Positions 43,082 to 51,634 of a stretch of 64,000 bases of DNA are shown piece by piece (the first letter of the stretch is position 1; each line of letters starts with the position of its first letter). The translations under genes were made by a program, and so were the position numbers. Source of the stretch: Desulfovibrio sp. UCD-KL4C (lineage in GTDB: Bacteria; Desulfobacterota; Desulfovibrionia; Desulfovibrionales; Desulfovibrionaceae); NCBI RefSeq assembly GCF_006210265.1, contig NZ_VCNC01000001.1, forward strand, positions 196,843 to 260,842, read 5' to 3'. The notes beneath the pieces are model-generated. The model was not told the origin of the DNA and ran no database searches. It saw only the letters and a list, made by a program, of their open reading frames with translations.

Positions 43082-43783
43082 ATGAGCACTGAATCATTGC
43101 GCAAAATATCGCGCCATTCCATCCGTGATGATGCATACCGCGAACTGAAAAATGCCATCCTTGACGGGTTGTTTCCGCCAGGGTCACGGTTGAACCTCAG
43201 TGAGCTGATGGAGCAGTTCGGCATCAGCAAGACTCCGCTGACCGAAGCCATTCAAAAACTTGCTAACGAGGGGTTAGTCTCGGTTAAGCCACGAAGCGGA
43301 ACGTTTGTCAGCGATATGAGTCTGCAGCAAGTGGAGGAGAGCTTTGGCTTTCGTCGGACTATCGAAATCGGTGCCGCAGGAATGATCATCGATGCTATCA
43401 CGGACGTGGTGATCGCCGATTTGAAAAGTTTGGTAGGCGAAATGGAACGCATTCTAGTCGGAAAACCATCCAGTGACGGTCTTCGCCGGATTCTGCATCT
43501 GGACATGCAATTTCATGACACCATCATTGCGGCCAGCGGCAATAATCTTCTTTTGGTGCACTATCGGCAGGTCAATACCCTTTTGCAGGCGCTACGTATT
43601 CGCAAGCACTATACATTCGATCACTACAAGAAAGCACTTTCCGACCACAAACGAGTCGTCGCCTGTCTTGAAACCGGAGACAAGGAGGCCTTTGTCGCGG
43701 AGGCTACCAAACATCTGGATTCTGCCTCGCGTAGGATAATGGAATACACCCGGTTGGAAATCAACAACGCCAGAACTGCGTGA
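43082..43783 (+). CDS. GntR-family (FadR/FCD type) transcriptional regulator
   Basis: This 233-residue protein has an N-terminal winged helix (YRELKNAILDGLFPPGSRLN, ELMEQFGISKTPLTEAIQKLANEGLV, KPRSGTFVS; residues about 18-80). A C-terminal all-helical FCD domain follows, with metal-ligand-like residues in HLDMQFHDTI and LSDHKRVVACLETGD. It is divergent from the dehydratase-permease-aldolase operon, so it probably controls that operon in response to the sugar acid or a keto-acid intermediate. The coding sequence has the same GC-rich composition as the operon. A GTATAC-type palindrome lies about 260 bp past its stop. Confidence 0.88.
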   Translation: MSTESLRKISRHSIRDDAYRELKNAILDGLFPPGSRLNLSELMEQFGISKTPLTEAIQKLANEGLVSVKPRSGTFVSDMSLQQVEESFGFRRTIEIGAAGMIIDAITDVVIADLKSLVGEMERILVGKPSSDGLRRILHLDMQFHDTIIAASGNNLLLVHYRQVNTLLQALRIRKHYTFDHYKKALSDHKRVVACLETGDKEAFVAEATKHLDSASRRIMEYTRLEINNARTA

Positions 43784-44045
43784 GGCAACGCCGACCGTAG
43801 TAGGTGGGATACCTTTATCGCGCTTGGCTAAGATGGATGCCGCGCAAAAAGGCCAAAAGGAGAGTCTTGTTTTACCATTTGGCTACACTTTAGATTCTCC
43901 AGAAATATTCCTCATGTGGCATGTTTCGGGGGAACTCCGCTAGACAAACGGTTAAAGGCTGTGAGATTCTCTTTATTAAAAATTCCTCAAGCATAACAAA
44001 AATTTAATTTAAAAGTAAACTTCCAAAATTCATGTATTTCCACTT

Positions 44046-44063
44046 GGTATACAATTGTATACC
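44046..44063. promoter_or_regulatory. 18-bp perfect palindrome with paired GTATAC
   Basis: GGTATACAATTGTATACC is a perfect palindrome in the 360-bp gap between the convergent gntR and dus genes. It resembles GTATAC-centred FCD-GntR operators, but no gene start is adjacent. The rest of the gap shows no feature I can name. Confidence 0.45.
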
Positions 44064-44143
44064 TGCATACGCTTTTTTATTTCAGATATGTATAAATAGC
44101 CATGATGCAGAAGAGGATATGCGATCCCTCCGAGGGAACTGGC

Positions 44144-45232
44144 TCAAAGATTGTACAAATTCATGTTGGGAGACAAACTTAAGTCCATGTTCGGTCTGAT
44201 GTGTTCTTTGGCCAGTCGGCGGACATCTTCCATGGTTTTTGCCGTGGCAAAGGTGGCCTGTAGGCTGTGACCAAATTTGAAATTGGCTGCAAAATAGGAC
44301 ATGAACAGTCGAAATCTTTTGATACCTCGCGACGGATCGAATTCTTGTTCCAAAGCTGTGGCTAGACGTAGGACGTAATCCTGAAAAATATTGTCATCAG
44401 GCGTGTAGCCGGTTGTCCATTGAGCAAAGATCCAAGGGCGTGCAACAGCCATACGACCTACGGACACTCCGTCACAGCCTGTTGTGTCCAGCATCTTCTG
44501 ACAGTGCTGTTGGGTTGTAACATTACCATTACCAAAGACGGGTATGGAGACAGCTTCTTTGATGAAGCGGATGTGGTCAATCATGGGGGGGCGGGTACGT
44601 TTGTCAGGGGCCACACGTGGGTGGAAGACCAGACAGTCGGCTCCTGCTGCCTCAAGTTTCTTGGCTAAGGCCACTGCTGGTTCGATATCCTTGGACCAGC
44701 CTGTGCGGAATTTGATAAAAACAGGAATGGATACAGCTTTTCGTATTGCTTTTACAATGGCTACGGCCTTGTCTGGGGTCTTAAGCAGGGCCGCTCCTGC
44801 CTCGCGTTTGGTCATTCCCCGTGCCGAGCACCCCATGTTGATATCTACTCCAAAGAAACCTTCGCGTTCTACACGCTCTGCTGCAATTACCAATTCCTCT
44901 GGCTCGGAACCTGCCAATTGGCATACCAAGTTGGGTAGTTCCCAATTCTGCCACCGAAACACCGGGGATATTCGTGGATTTTCTGAAGGAACAGCCTTTG
45001 CGCTGCACATTTCCGTAAACACCAAGCCGCAGGAACCATAGTGGTCCAGAACCTGACGAAAAGCGATGTGAGTCAATCCGGCCATGGGGGCTAACCACAG
45101 GCGATTGGGAATGGAGTTTCCGCCAATCATAATGGGGGTGCTGAGCTGGGCCGCTAGTTTGGAGAAATTAGGAGGAGTGGATTGATTCATGGGAGCTGTA
45201 ATAATGGTTGTGGGTGTCATAATATGCAGCAC
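44144..45232 (-). CDS. dus: tRNA-dihydrouridine synthase
   Basis: The protein has up to 362 residues in an FMN TIM barrel with LAPMAGLTHIAFRQVLDHYG at the N-terminal FMN site, FTEMCSAKAV, DINMGCSARGMTKREAGAALL (catalytic Cys region of Dus enzymes), SIPVFIKFRTGW, and GVSVGRMAVARPWIF near the end. It reduces uridine to dihydrouridine in tRNA in the cytosol. The start is uncertain: GTG at 45232 gives the longest form, and ATGs at 45220 and 45190 are alternatives; none has a strong ribosome site. Which of DusA, B or C it corresponds to is not clear. The 270-bp gap to the next gene shows nothing distinctive. Confidence 0.85.
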   Translation of the reverse strand: MLHIMTPTTIITAPMNQSTPPNFSKLAAQLSTPIMIGGNSIPNRLWLAPMAGLTHIAFRQVLDHYGSCGLVFTEMCSAKAVPSENPRISPVFRWQNWELPNLVCQLAGSEPEELVIAAERVEREGFFGVDINMGCSARGMTKREAGAALLKTPDKAVAIVKAIRKAVSIPVFIKFRTGWSKDIEPAVALAKKLEAAGADCLVFHPRVAPDKRTRPPMIDHIRFIKEAVSIPVFGNGNVTTQQHCQKMLDTTGCDGVSVGRMAVARPWIFAQWTTGYTPDDNIFQDYVLRLATALEQEFDPSRGIKRFRLFMSYFAANFKFGHSLQATFATAKTMEDVRRLAKEHIRPNMDLSLSPNMNLYNL

Positions 45233-45502
45233 TAGGTATACTTTTGTTGTACACTGGGCAAGCGTAGAGCTCTTGAAAAGAAACTTTTCTCCCTATAGCA
45301 GGTCGCCCAAAAAATAAAGTTGAGGCAGATGATAGTTCCCAGCACTTCAGCAAGATCGCAGGCCGCAATAGTTATTTCGCAAAGGCGCCAGAGAGCTTTT
45401 ACTGTGAATTTAGAGTGTTCTGAACAGCATGCTCTTTAACTCCATTCGCTGATAGAAAGCTATTTTCCACCTTGGCTTCACAAGCATTAAATCAAATCTG
45501 AA

Positions 45503-46348
45503 CTATACTACTCCATTTCCTAAATATTCTAAAAGTAGCTCTGGATAAGTTATAACGTCCAATCTTCCAAAAGCCGCAGCCTTAAGAGCTCTGTAGCAAC
45601 CATTGCAGGGGCATAGTATTTTATCTAGATTATTTTCTAGCGCTTTTTGGATTATTTTTTCTGCTGACTGTTTGCAGCACAATTTATTGGGCAGATCGAA
45701 TACAGAAAGGCCGTCTAAAGAATCAAGAACTTCTCGGTAGCGTGGCCAGTCCAAATTGGCATCCGGATAATGTGCTCTGTAAAATGTGTGGCACCCTTCA
45801 AAGTATCCCAAGCGAACCGGTGATGTTTTGCATGTGTTTTCTTTCATATTCTCTAAAATGAGATCAAGGATATAGCCATGGAACTCGGCAGAATCTTTGG
45901 CGGCCTGCTTTGCCGCGTATGCACATCCCACACAGCAGTAAAAGAGTTTTTTAACGCTTGCTTCTTTGGCTAATTCCAGATTTTTGCGCGCAAACTTAGT
46001 TCCCTGAATATGTCCTTTTTCCAAATCTTCTGTGACAAGCGGCAAGCCGCAACAGTATTCCTTTTCAAACCAAGTGTAATCTACGTTCAAGATATCCAGC
46101 AATTTGATATAATCCTGTAGCAGATAGGGGGTGTTAAAGGGGCGATAGCACCCGAAAATAAGCCCGTAATCGGCACTTTTTTTAGGGTTGGCTATTCCGT
46201 GTGCCGCTAATACTTCATTTCTTAGAAGTTCACTGACTCCATGATTGCCATAATTTTCAATGTCGCTGATCTGGTCTTCAAAAGATCGACCACAAGCTAT
46301 TTTTTCGGCAAAACTTTTTTCCGCTTTAAATCCTTTTATTTTAGACAT
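45503..46348 (-). CDS. HdrB-like CCG-domain iron-sulfur protein
   Basis: This 281-residue soluble protein has two CCG-type cysteine clusters, the binding pattern of heterodisulfide-reductase subunit B. The first has EKEYCCGLPL and YCCVGCAYAAKQA. The second has GYFEGCHTFYR, NKLCCKQSAE and LCPCNGCYRAL. Such proteins handle disulfide/thiol chemistry on noncubane [4Fe-4S] clusters, usually with a flavin or ferredoxin partner. No HdrA/HdrC or lactate-oxidase-type partner is encoded nearby, so it is an orphan in this window. AGGAGA precedes the ATG. The partner and substrate are unknown. Confidence 0.8.
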   Translation of the reverse strand: MSKIKGFKAEKSFAEKIACGRSFEDQISDIENYGNHGVSELLRNEVLAAHGIANPKKSADYGLIFGCYRPFNTPYLLQDYIKLLDILNVDYTWFEKEYCCGLPLVTEDLEKGHIQGTKFARKNLELAKEASVKKLFYCCVGCAYAAKQAAKDSAEFHGYILDLILENMKENTCKTSPVRLGYFEGCHTFYRAHYPDANLDWPRYREVLDSLDGLSVFDLPNKLCCKQSAEKIIQKALENNLDKILCPCNGCYRALKAAAFGRLDVITYPELLLEYLGNGVV

Positions 46349-46563
46349 AAAATTTCTCCTGAGAGGTCTGCTATTTTGAGTGCAAATTTGGTCTGGAACT
46401 TTGCAAAACAGGTGGCAACTAATAAATTAGTAATTTTAATCGTTATTAAATAAGGTTCAAGGGGAGAATGACAAGGTAAAGCAATGATCAAAAATAGAAG
46501 TGTTTTGTGAAATGAGATATATTAATTAAAAAATTTGCTAATTTTAAACCATACTAGCAAAAA

Positions 46564-46612
46564 AAGGCAGGATTTCTCATTAAAATGAGAAATCCTGCCT
46601 TGTCAAAATCAA
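46564..46612 (-). terminator. Strong terminator of the ridA transcript
   Basis: A perfect 17-bp stem (46564-46580 with 46585-46601, 4-nt TAAA loop) is followed on the minus strand by a run of Ts. It ends the minus-strand cyuA-ridA transcript. The remainder of 46349-46699 is AT-rich with no other feature seen. Confidence 0.85.
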
Positions 46613-46699
46613 TTTATTCTTCGTGTCGATGTAAATTTACCTTAAAGCTATTTACGCAAATTTAATCTTAACTAGCAGAATAATGAGGCTTAGTGATGG

Positions 46700-47083
46700 T
46701 TAATTCTTTTTTGCAATACATTTAATTTCAACTAAGCCGCCGAGGGGCAGTGCTGAAACTTGGACAGCTGCGCGGGCAGGTTTGTGATCTCCCATGAAAG
46801 AAGCATATATACCGTTCAGGGTTTTAAATTCACCCATATCAATAAGAAAAACATCTACGCTGACGATGTCTTTAACTGAGCATCCGGCTGCTTCTAGAAT
46901 TGATCCCAAATTTTTAAGAGACTGCTCGGCTTGATCTGAAAAACTGGCAGGCAGAGTCATAGTCTCTGGATTAAGTCCAAGCTGTCCGCTTACGTAAAGC
47001 ATTCCGTCTACAGCAACTGCTTGGGAATAAGGTCCAACTGCTGCTGGTGCTTTTTCTGTTGCGATTAAATTGAGTTCACTCAT
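46700..47083 (-). CDS. ridA: RidA-family enamine/imine deaminase
   Basis: The 127-residue protein of standard length has NLIATEKAPAAVGPYSQAV, YVSGQLGLNP, and the catalytic-Arg segment PARAAVQVSALPLGGLVEIKCIA near the C-terminus. RidA hydrolyses reactive 2-aminoacrylate released by PLP or iron-sulfur cysteine/serine lyases. It lies 69 bp downstream of a cysteine desulfidase gene, whose product generates exactly that intermediate, and this gives a clear rationale for co-expression. A strong terminator follows on the same strand. Confidence 0.93.
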   Translation of the reverse strand: MSELNLIATEKAPAAVGPYSQAVAVDGMLYVSGQLGLNPETMTLPASFSDQAEQSLKNLGSILEAAGCSVKDIVSVDVFLIDMGEFKTLNGIYASFMGDHKPARAAVQVSALPLGGLVEIKCIAKKN

Positions 47084-47152
47084 ATTAGTTTCTCCTTCAA
47101 AATAGTTGTATGTTGTTTGTTGGTAATCCTAAATCATAAAAATATTAACACT

Positions 47153-48433
47153 TTAAGAACTTGAAGACTGACTGTCTAGGAGGCGGAGAATTACTGCATC
47201 TACCGCAGCAAAGCCAACTCCTGACAATTCACCTACAGCTAGTGCATTGTTTTTAAAGTTTGTACCGATGATCCCTTGCTGCGAAGTAAATTTTGAACCG
47301 TTAGTAGCAAGAAGCATCCCCATATAGGCTTCACCTGCGGCAGTTCCTACTTTCAGTGCGCAAGTGGATTTGGCTCCGTCACAGATCATTCCCAATACTG
47401 ATGATAGTACGTAGGAGGATGCTTGCTCAGCCTGAGCAGGTGTCCCTTTGGCTAACCTTGTGAGCGCTGCTGCTGCTCCGGCTCCGGCCGCAATGGAACA
47501 TCCACACACTGGTGTCAGTCGTCCTGTTTTTGCTTTGACTGCCCCTGTAACGAGGTGGGACAGCGCTAAAGCTTCAGCTAGTTCACGGTCCGAACATTTC
47601 CAGAATCTGGCTGCCAGTGCCGGAGGGATAATCGCTGTTAAACCGTGGTTGCCGCTGCCAGCACTGCTCATTACGGGCCATGGACCACCGTCCATGCGAA
47701 CGTCAGCCGCAGCTGCGGACCATGCACGGATAACCCAAGCCAAATCATCCTGATTCATCTGCTCGGACGTGATATAACCAGAACCTAGTCCCCATGGGCG
47801 TTCTAGTCCTTCTGTTGCAACGTGCAGATTCATTTCTGCGCCTTTCAGAAGAAATGTTTCGTCATCTTTATCTATTGTACCTGCCAGTTCCCATAAATCA
47901 GCAAAATTAAGACGTGCAAGTTCTGAAAGGTATGAAGGTAGTCTGCCTGAACCTCCTTCATTTTCTTGTCCTTGGAAAACTATACGTTTGTTGTGGATGA
48001 CTTCTACAAGATTGTCATGTGAATGGGCGACAACGGCAGTAACGCTTTCACCCTGCCGCAGCATCTCAACTTCTACATAAACATTAGGAGTGTCGTGTAC
48101 TACTTCCTGTGTAAGGCTTCCGGCATTAAGCATGTCAGCGGCTTTAGAGATACAGTCGTCATTGATGTCTTCGAGTGAGAGCAATCCTTTTTCAGGGTCT
48201 CCTCCCAGTGCGCCAAGTGCTGCAGCAAGTAAGTTCCCTTTTAGTCCTGGGGTGCCGGGTATTCCTACTGATTGACCATTTTTGTAAATATTAGCTGATA
48301 AACGCAGGTGAATATGTTTTGGAGGTCCGGCAAGATATTTTGCACCGGAACTGGCGGCAAAGGCCACTGCACCGGGTTCGGTACAACCCAAGGCGGGTTT
48401 GACTTCATTATTAAAGAAAGCGTGCAGATCCAT
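47153..48433 (-). CDS. cyuA: L-cysteine desulfidase (CyuA/YhaM, UPF0597 family)
   Basis: This 426-residue protein has an N-terminal NEVKPALGCTEPGAVAFAA segment and C-terminal Cys motifs PVCGCSIAAGAGA and LGMICDGAKSTCALK. These are the four-cysteine iron-sulfur centre of the cysteine desulfidase/serine-dehydratase-alpha-like family. The length equals that of known YhaM/CyuA proteins. It converts L-cysteine to pyruvate, ammonia and sulfide through 2-aminoacrylate. RidA is encoded downstream and an ATC-hydrolase-family gene is divergent, so the locus looks like cysteine catabolism fed by a thiazoline precursor. No membrane segments or signal peptide are seen. Confidence 0.88.
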   Translation of the reverse strand: MDLHAFFNNEVKPALGCTEPGAVAFAASSGAKYLAGPPKHIHLRLSANIYKNGQSVGIPGTPGLKGNLLAAALGALGGDPEKGLLSLEDINDDCISKAADMLNAGSLTQEVVHDTPNVYVEVEMLRQGESVTAVVAHSHDNLVEVIHNKRIVFQGQENEGGSGRLPSYLSELARLNFADLWELAGTIDKDDETFLLKGAEMNLHVATEGLERPWGLGSGYITSEQMNQDDLAWVIRAWSAAAADVRMDGGPWPVMSSAGSGNHGLTAIIPPALAARFWKCSDRELAEALALSHLVTGAVKAKTGRLTPVCGCSIAAGAGAAAALTRLAKGTPAQAEQASSYVLSSVLGMICDGAKSTCALKVGTAAGEAYMGMLLATNGSKFTSQQGIIGTNFKNNALAVGELSGVGFAAVDAVILRLLDSQSSSS

Positions 48434-48591
48434 ATTAATCCTTTTGTTATGCGCGGATAAAGAAGCAGTCCGCGGAATAGGGTTTAGCTATTTGGCTTCT
48501 ATGCTGTCACACTATCAAGTATAATGCCAACATTGAAAATTGGCGTTGCGGTACACCTCATGCATAGGAAGAAGAATAACTTAATCCACTT

Positions 48592-48610
48592 CTGGTGTAG
48601 AATACACCAG
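48592..48610. promoter_or_regulatory. Palindromic operator candidate in the cyuA/ATC-hydrolase divergent region
   Basis: CTGGTGTA-GAA-TACACCAG is a perfect inverted repeat ending 22 bp before the ATG at 48633. A half-match TACACC occurs at about 48552. It could be a site for a cysteine-responsive regulator encoded elsewhere. Confidence 0.5.
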
Positions 48611-48632
48611 TAACAAAAAGGAGAATCTAACA

Positions 48633-49112
48633 ATGAGTGAAGAAACACTACGCAAAGAACTGTATGCCGCAAATGAAAACAGAGCTATTCTTTATAAACT
48701 TATCTTTGATGCTATGGTCGACGAGTTTGGTCTTGAAAAAGCAAAAGAGGTAATGAAAAAAGGTATTTATAAGCGTGGAGAACAGATTGGCGCGAACTTT
48801 AAACAGTTTGCTCCTGCTGATTTTTCCGGTCTTCGTGATGCCTTTTTAGGCGGAATTCCAGACGATACCAAGATGTTTGCTCCAACCGTTACCAAGTGTG
48901 ACGCAGAAGGATTAGACATTGAATTTGATAATTGTCCTCTTAAAAACGCATGGCTTAAAATGGGACTTTCTGACGAAGAATGTGCAACCCTTTGTGAAGT
49001 AGCCGGAATAATTGACTTTGGTACCTTTGAAGGTGCAGGTTTTGACTTCAAGATGACCGCACTTCCTGAAGGTAGCAAAGAGAAATGTTACCTAAAAATA
49101 CGTTCTAAATAA
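48633..49112 (+). CDS. L-2-amino-thiazoline-4-carboxylate hydrolase family protein
   Basis: The 159-residue soluble protein has a helical N-terminal half and a C-terminal part with spaced cysteines, EFDNCPLKNAWLKMGLSDEECATLCEVAGIIDFGTFEGAGFDF given only as a region. Its C-P-L, ATLCE and GSKEKCYLKI elements match the ATC-hydrolase family (PF14196 type). The founding enzyme hydrolyses 2-aminothiazoline-4-carboxylate toward N-carbamoyl-cysteine and cysteine. Divergence from a cysteine desulfidase supports sulfur-compound use, but many family members are uncharacterised. AAAAAGGAG precedes the ATG. A long hairpin follows at 49121. Confidence 0.7.
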   Translation: MSEETLRKELYAANENRAILYKLIFDAMVDEFGLEKAKEVMKKGIYKRGEQIGANFKQFAPADFSGLRDAFLGGIPDDTKMFAPTVTKCDAEGLDIEFDNCPLKNAWLKMGLSDEECATLCEVAGIIDFGTFEGAGFDFKMTALPEGSKEKCYLKIRSK

Positions 49113-49121
49113 TTCTTCTTT

Positions 49122-49169
49122 TTTGCGCGGGAAACCTAACTATTATAATATGTTAGTTTCTCGCGCAAA
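49122..49169 (+). terminator. Long hairpin after the ATC-hydrolase gene
   Basis: TTTGCGCG-G-GAAA-CTAAC pairs with GTTAG-TTTC-T-CGCGCAAA, with one bulged C and an 11-nt loop. The downstream T-run is weak, so termination may be partial. Confidence 0.65.
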
Positions 49170-49200
49170 CTTCTTTCAACTTCTCACCTCTGCTACTAAA

Positions 49201-49259
49201 TTCTCACCAATATTGAGAACTTCATAATTATCACGACAATTCTCATGGCTTCTTGAGAA
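49201..49259. promoter_or_regulatory. Activator-binding inverted repeats upstream of the liv operon
   Basis: TTCTCA-N7-TGAGAA (49201-49219) and TTCTCA-N8-TGAGAA (49240-49259) lie 160-215 bp upstream of a sigma-54 promoter, the usual enhancer distance. Extra TTCTCA half-sites occur at 49181 and 49303. The sequence also appears as half-sites in front of the convergent activator gene (55827, 55882). Confidence 0.65.
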
Positions 49260-49414
49260 ATTGACAAATTCGCAAACTTATTTCTGAAAATGTAACTTTA
49301 ATTTCTCAGTATTGTACAATTTTGATTAATTATGTTGAATTTATTTCCGTATATTTGTGATTGTTCACATTTTTATACAATATGCACCTGTGTTTACTAA
49401 AGAACTCCACCTTG

Positions 49415-49430
49415 TGGCATGTAGCTTGCT
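49415..49430 (+). promoter_or_regulatory. Sigma-54 promoter of the liv-type operon
   Basis: TGGCAT-GTAGC-TTGCT has GG at 49416-49417 and GC at 49428-49429 with 10 nt between, a near-consensus -24/-12 element. The start point would be near 49441, about 85 bp before the ATG at 49526. Confidence 0.75.
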
Positions 49431-49525
49431 AACAATGGCTATAAGCCTCGTATGGATATGTTTCCGGCGACTTAAGCTTTTGTTTGGTGAACTCGCATTT
49501 AACCCGTAATCCCCCGGAGGGACAA

Positions 49526-50644
49526 ATGAAAATAAGAAACGTTTTTCTTGCGGTCGCATTTATGGCCGTGACGCTGATGGCCTCAACTGCCATGGCTGAA
49601 AAGGTTATCGTCTTGGGCTATTCACTGCCTCTATCTGGGAGCCATGCTCAATACGGTGAAGTTTTTAGAAATGCGGCGAAACTTCAATTAGACAAATTTA
49701 ACAAATCTGGAAAGCTCAAAGGAGCTACCGTTGAAATAACTTTCGAAGATTCTAAATCAGATCCTAAAGAGGCAATTAATATTGCCCGTAAGTTTGTAGA
49801 TGATAAACGTATCGTAGGTGTACTGGGAGATTTTACTTCTACAGTTTCCATGGCTGCAGGGCGTGTTTACGGTTCTGAAGGTATGCCGCAGCTGTCTCAA
49901 ACAGCTTCTCATCCTGATTTTACAAAAGTAAGTAAATATCAGTTCCGCAACATTACAACTATGGCTTTTGAAAGTCCTTTTGCTGCCAAATGGGCTGCAA
50001 GTCTCGGTTTTAAAAAATTTGCCATTATAGCAATTCAGAATGACTGGGGTATTTCTTCTGCTGAAAATTTTGCTTCTGCTATGAAAGGTCTTGGCGGAGA
50101 AATTACCTCAATTGAATATTTTAACCCCGGTAACCGTGACTTCCGCTCTATTCTGACTAAAGTCAGCCGCGACAAGCCTCAGGCTATTTATCTTTGTATG
50201 ATGTATGAAGAAGGAGCAATGGCTCTTCAGCAGCGCAGACAGCTTGGTATTACCTCTCAGGTATTCGGGACTTCTTCTCTCTATTCTCCAAAATTGCTTG
50301 AGCTTGCAGGAAAATCTGCAGACGGCTTGATGCTTTCAACTACCTTTATGCCTGACAGTCCTGAGCCTAATGTTGTTGAGTTCGTAACTGAATATAAAAA
50401 ACGTTATAACTCAGAACCTAATATGTTTACTGCTCAAGCATACGATGCCGTCGGCATCATGCTCGATGCAATTGCTAAAGTCGGTCCTGATGTGACTCGT
50501 TCCAGTCTTCGTGATGCTTTGGCTCAAACCAAAGATTATCCTGGAGTTACCGGTTCAACCACTTTCGATCCTGTAACACGTGAACCTGTAAAGAATATGG
50601 CTAGAATGAAGGTTGAAGACGGTTCATTCAAACTCGTAAAATAA
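49526..50644 (+). CDS. livJ: Branched-chain amino-acid-type ABC transporter, periplasmic binding protein
   Basis: This 372-residue protein has a signal peptide (KIRNVFLAVAFMAVTLMAS, cleavage after TAMA). The mature domain is of the Peripla_BP_6 type: VIVLGYSLPLSGSHAQYGEV, EDSKSDPKEAINIARKFVDD, VGVLGDFTSTVSMAAGRVY, FTAQAYDAVGIMLDAI. The start at 49526 was chosen because GGAGGG lies 4-10 nt upstream and the residues before it are not signal-like. It is the first gene of a complete five-gene importer. The ligand may be a branched-chain amino acid, amide or related small molecule; the sequence does not decide. A 20-bp hairpin separates it from livH, as is common where the binding protein is made in excess. 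Confidence 0.9.
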   Translation: MKIRNVFLAVAFMAVTLMASTAMAEKVIVLGYSLPLSGSHAQYGEVFRNAAKLQLDKFNKSGKLKGATVEITFEDSKSDPKEAINIARKFVDDKRIVGVLGDFTSTVSMAAGRVYGSEGMPQLSQTASHPDFTKVSKYQFRNITTMAFESPFAAKWAASLGFKKFAIIAIQNDWGISSAENFASAMKGLGGEITSIEYFNPGNRDFRSILTKVSRDKPQAIYLCMMYEEGAMALQQRRQLGITSQVFGTSSLYSPKLLELAGKSADGLMLSTTFMPDSPEPNVVEFVTEYKKRYNSEPNMFTAQAYDAVGIMLDAIAKVGPDVTRSSLRDALAQTKDYPGVTGSTTFDPVTREPVKNMARMKVEDGSFKLVK

Positions 50645-50665
50645 AGCGAATTTATCGCTCCACTA

Positions 50666-50685
50666 GCGGGGCCTTTTGGCCCCGC
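50666..50685 (+). terminator. Intercistronic hairpin between livJ and livH
   Basis: GCGGGGCC-TTTT-GGCCCCGC is a perfect 8-bp GC-rich stem without a following T-run. It is likely an attenuating or mRNA-stabilising hairpin giving more LivJ than membrane components. Confidence 0.65.
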
Positions 50686-50709
50686 CTATAATCACAGGAC
50701 AATCTTCTC

Positions 50710-51621
50710 ATGGATACTTATTTTTTGATGCAAATCATTAATGGCTTGAGCTCAGGAATGATCTACGCTCTCATTGCCATCGGCTTCACTCTCATTTTTG
50801 GAGTGCTTAACGTTGTCAACTTCGCCCATGGCGAGATGTATACTATTGGTGCATTTGCCGGAATAGTCTGTATCAGCACTCTGAGCTGGCCTATTGCCCT
50901 CGTGATTATTGTCGCTTTGGCTGTTGGTGGGTTTTCCGGAATAATTCTTGAAAAAATAGCTTTTAAACCTTTCCGGCGCTTTCAGGATGAAGCTTCGTTA
51001 AAGTCGCGTGCAATGCGTGAGTCAACCCTGCTGTCATCACTTGCAGTGTCCATCATTATTAAAGAATTGCTTCAGCATTTCTTCGGCGCAGAAATGCAAT
51101 CGATTCCAGTTCAGTATTTAATGAATGATCCTATTCCAATCGGACCAATATCACTTTCCAGCGGTCAGTTTCTAATTCTTGGTTCATCCGTCGTTATGCT
51201 CGCCGGATTGCAGTACGTGCTTTACCATACGCGCATTGGTTTATCTATCCGTGCGATTTCTAACAATCCTCTCGGCGCAAAATATGTAGGGCTGTCAGTT
51301 GATAGAACTATAATCGCAACTTTTGCAGTCGGCAGCATGCTTGGCGGAGCGGCAGGTATTATGGTCGGCCTGTATTCCGGTGCAATATTCCCTGCTATGG
51401 GTTTCGCTCCATCTCTTAAAGCTTTTGTAGCAATGGTTATGGGAGGTTTATCTAGTATCCCTGGGGCCGTTATATGTGCCTTAATACTCGGGGTGTGCGA
51501 AGCTTTAGCTACGAATTTTATGACACAGGGCTGGAGCGACATGGTTGCTTACAGTTTTCTTATTCTAACTCTGATCTTCTTCCCGCAAGGTATCTTCGGT
51601 GCACGAAGAGAACGTGTTTAA
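50710..51621 (+). CDS. livH: Branched-chain amino-acid-type ABC transporter permease LivH
   Basis: The 303-residue integral membrane protein has about eight hydrophobic segments, the N-terminal QIINGLSSGMIYALIAIGFTLIFGVLNVVNFAHGE signature (region only) and the coupling-loop segment AISNNPLGAKYVGLSVDRTI. The C-terminal VMGGLSSIPGAVICALILGVCEAL is typical of LivH. It pairs with LivM to form the transmembrane pore. The 3' end overlaps the longest frame of livM, but the likely livM start lies 13 bp after its stop. Confidence 0.92.
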   Translation: MDTYFLMQIINGLSSGMIYALIAIGFTLIFGVLNVVNFAHGEMYTIGAFAGIVCISTLSWPIALVIIVALAVGGFSGIILEKIAFKPFRRFQDEASLKSRAMRESTLLSSLAVSIIIKELLQHFFGAEMQSIPVQYLMNDPIPIGPISLSSGQFLILGSSVVMLAGLQYVLYHTRIGLSIRAISNNPLGAKYVGLSVDRTIIATFAVGSMLGGAAGIMVGLYSGAIFPAMGFAPSLKAFVAMVMGGLSSIPGAVICALILGVCEALATNFMTQGWSDMVAYSFLILTLIFFPQGIFGARRERV

Positions 51622-51634
51622 CCAAGAGGTTTAT

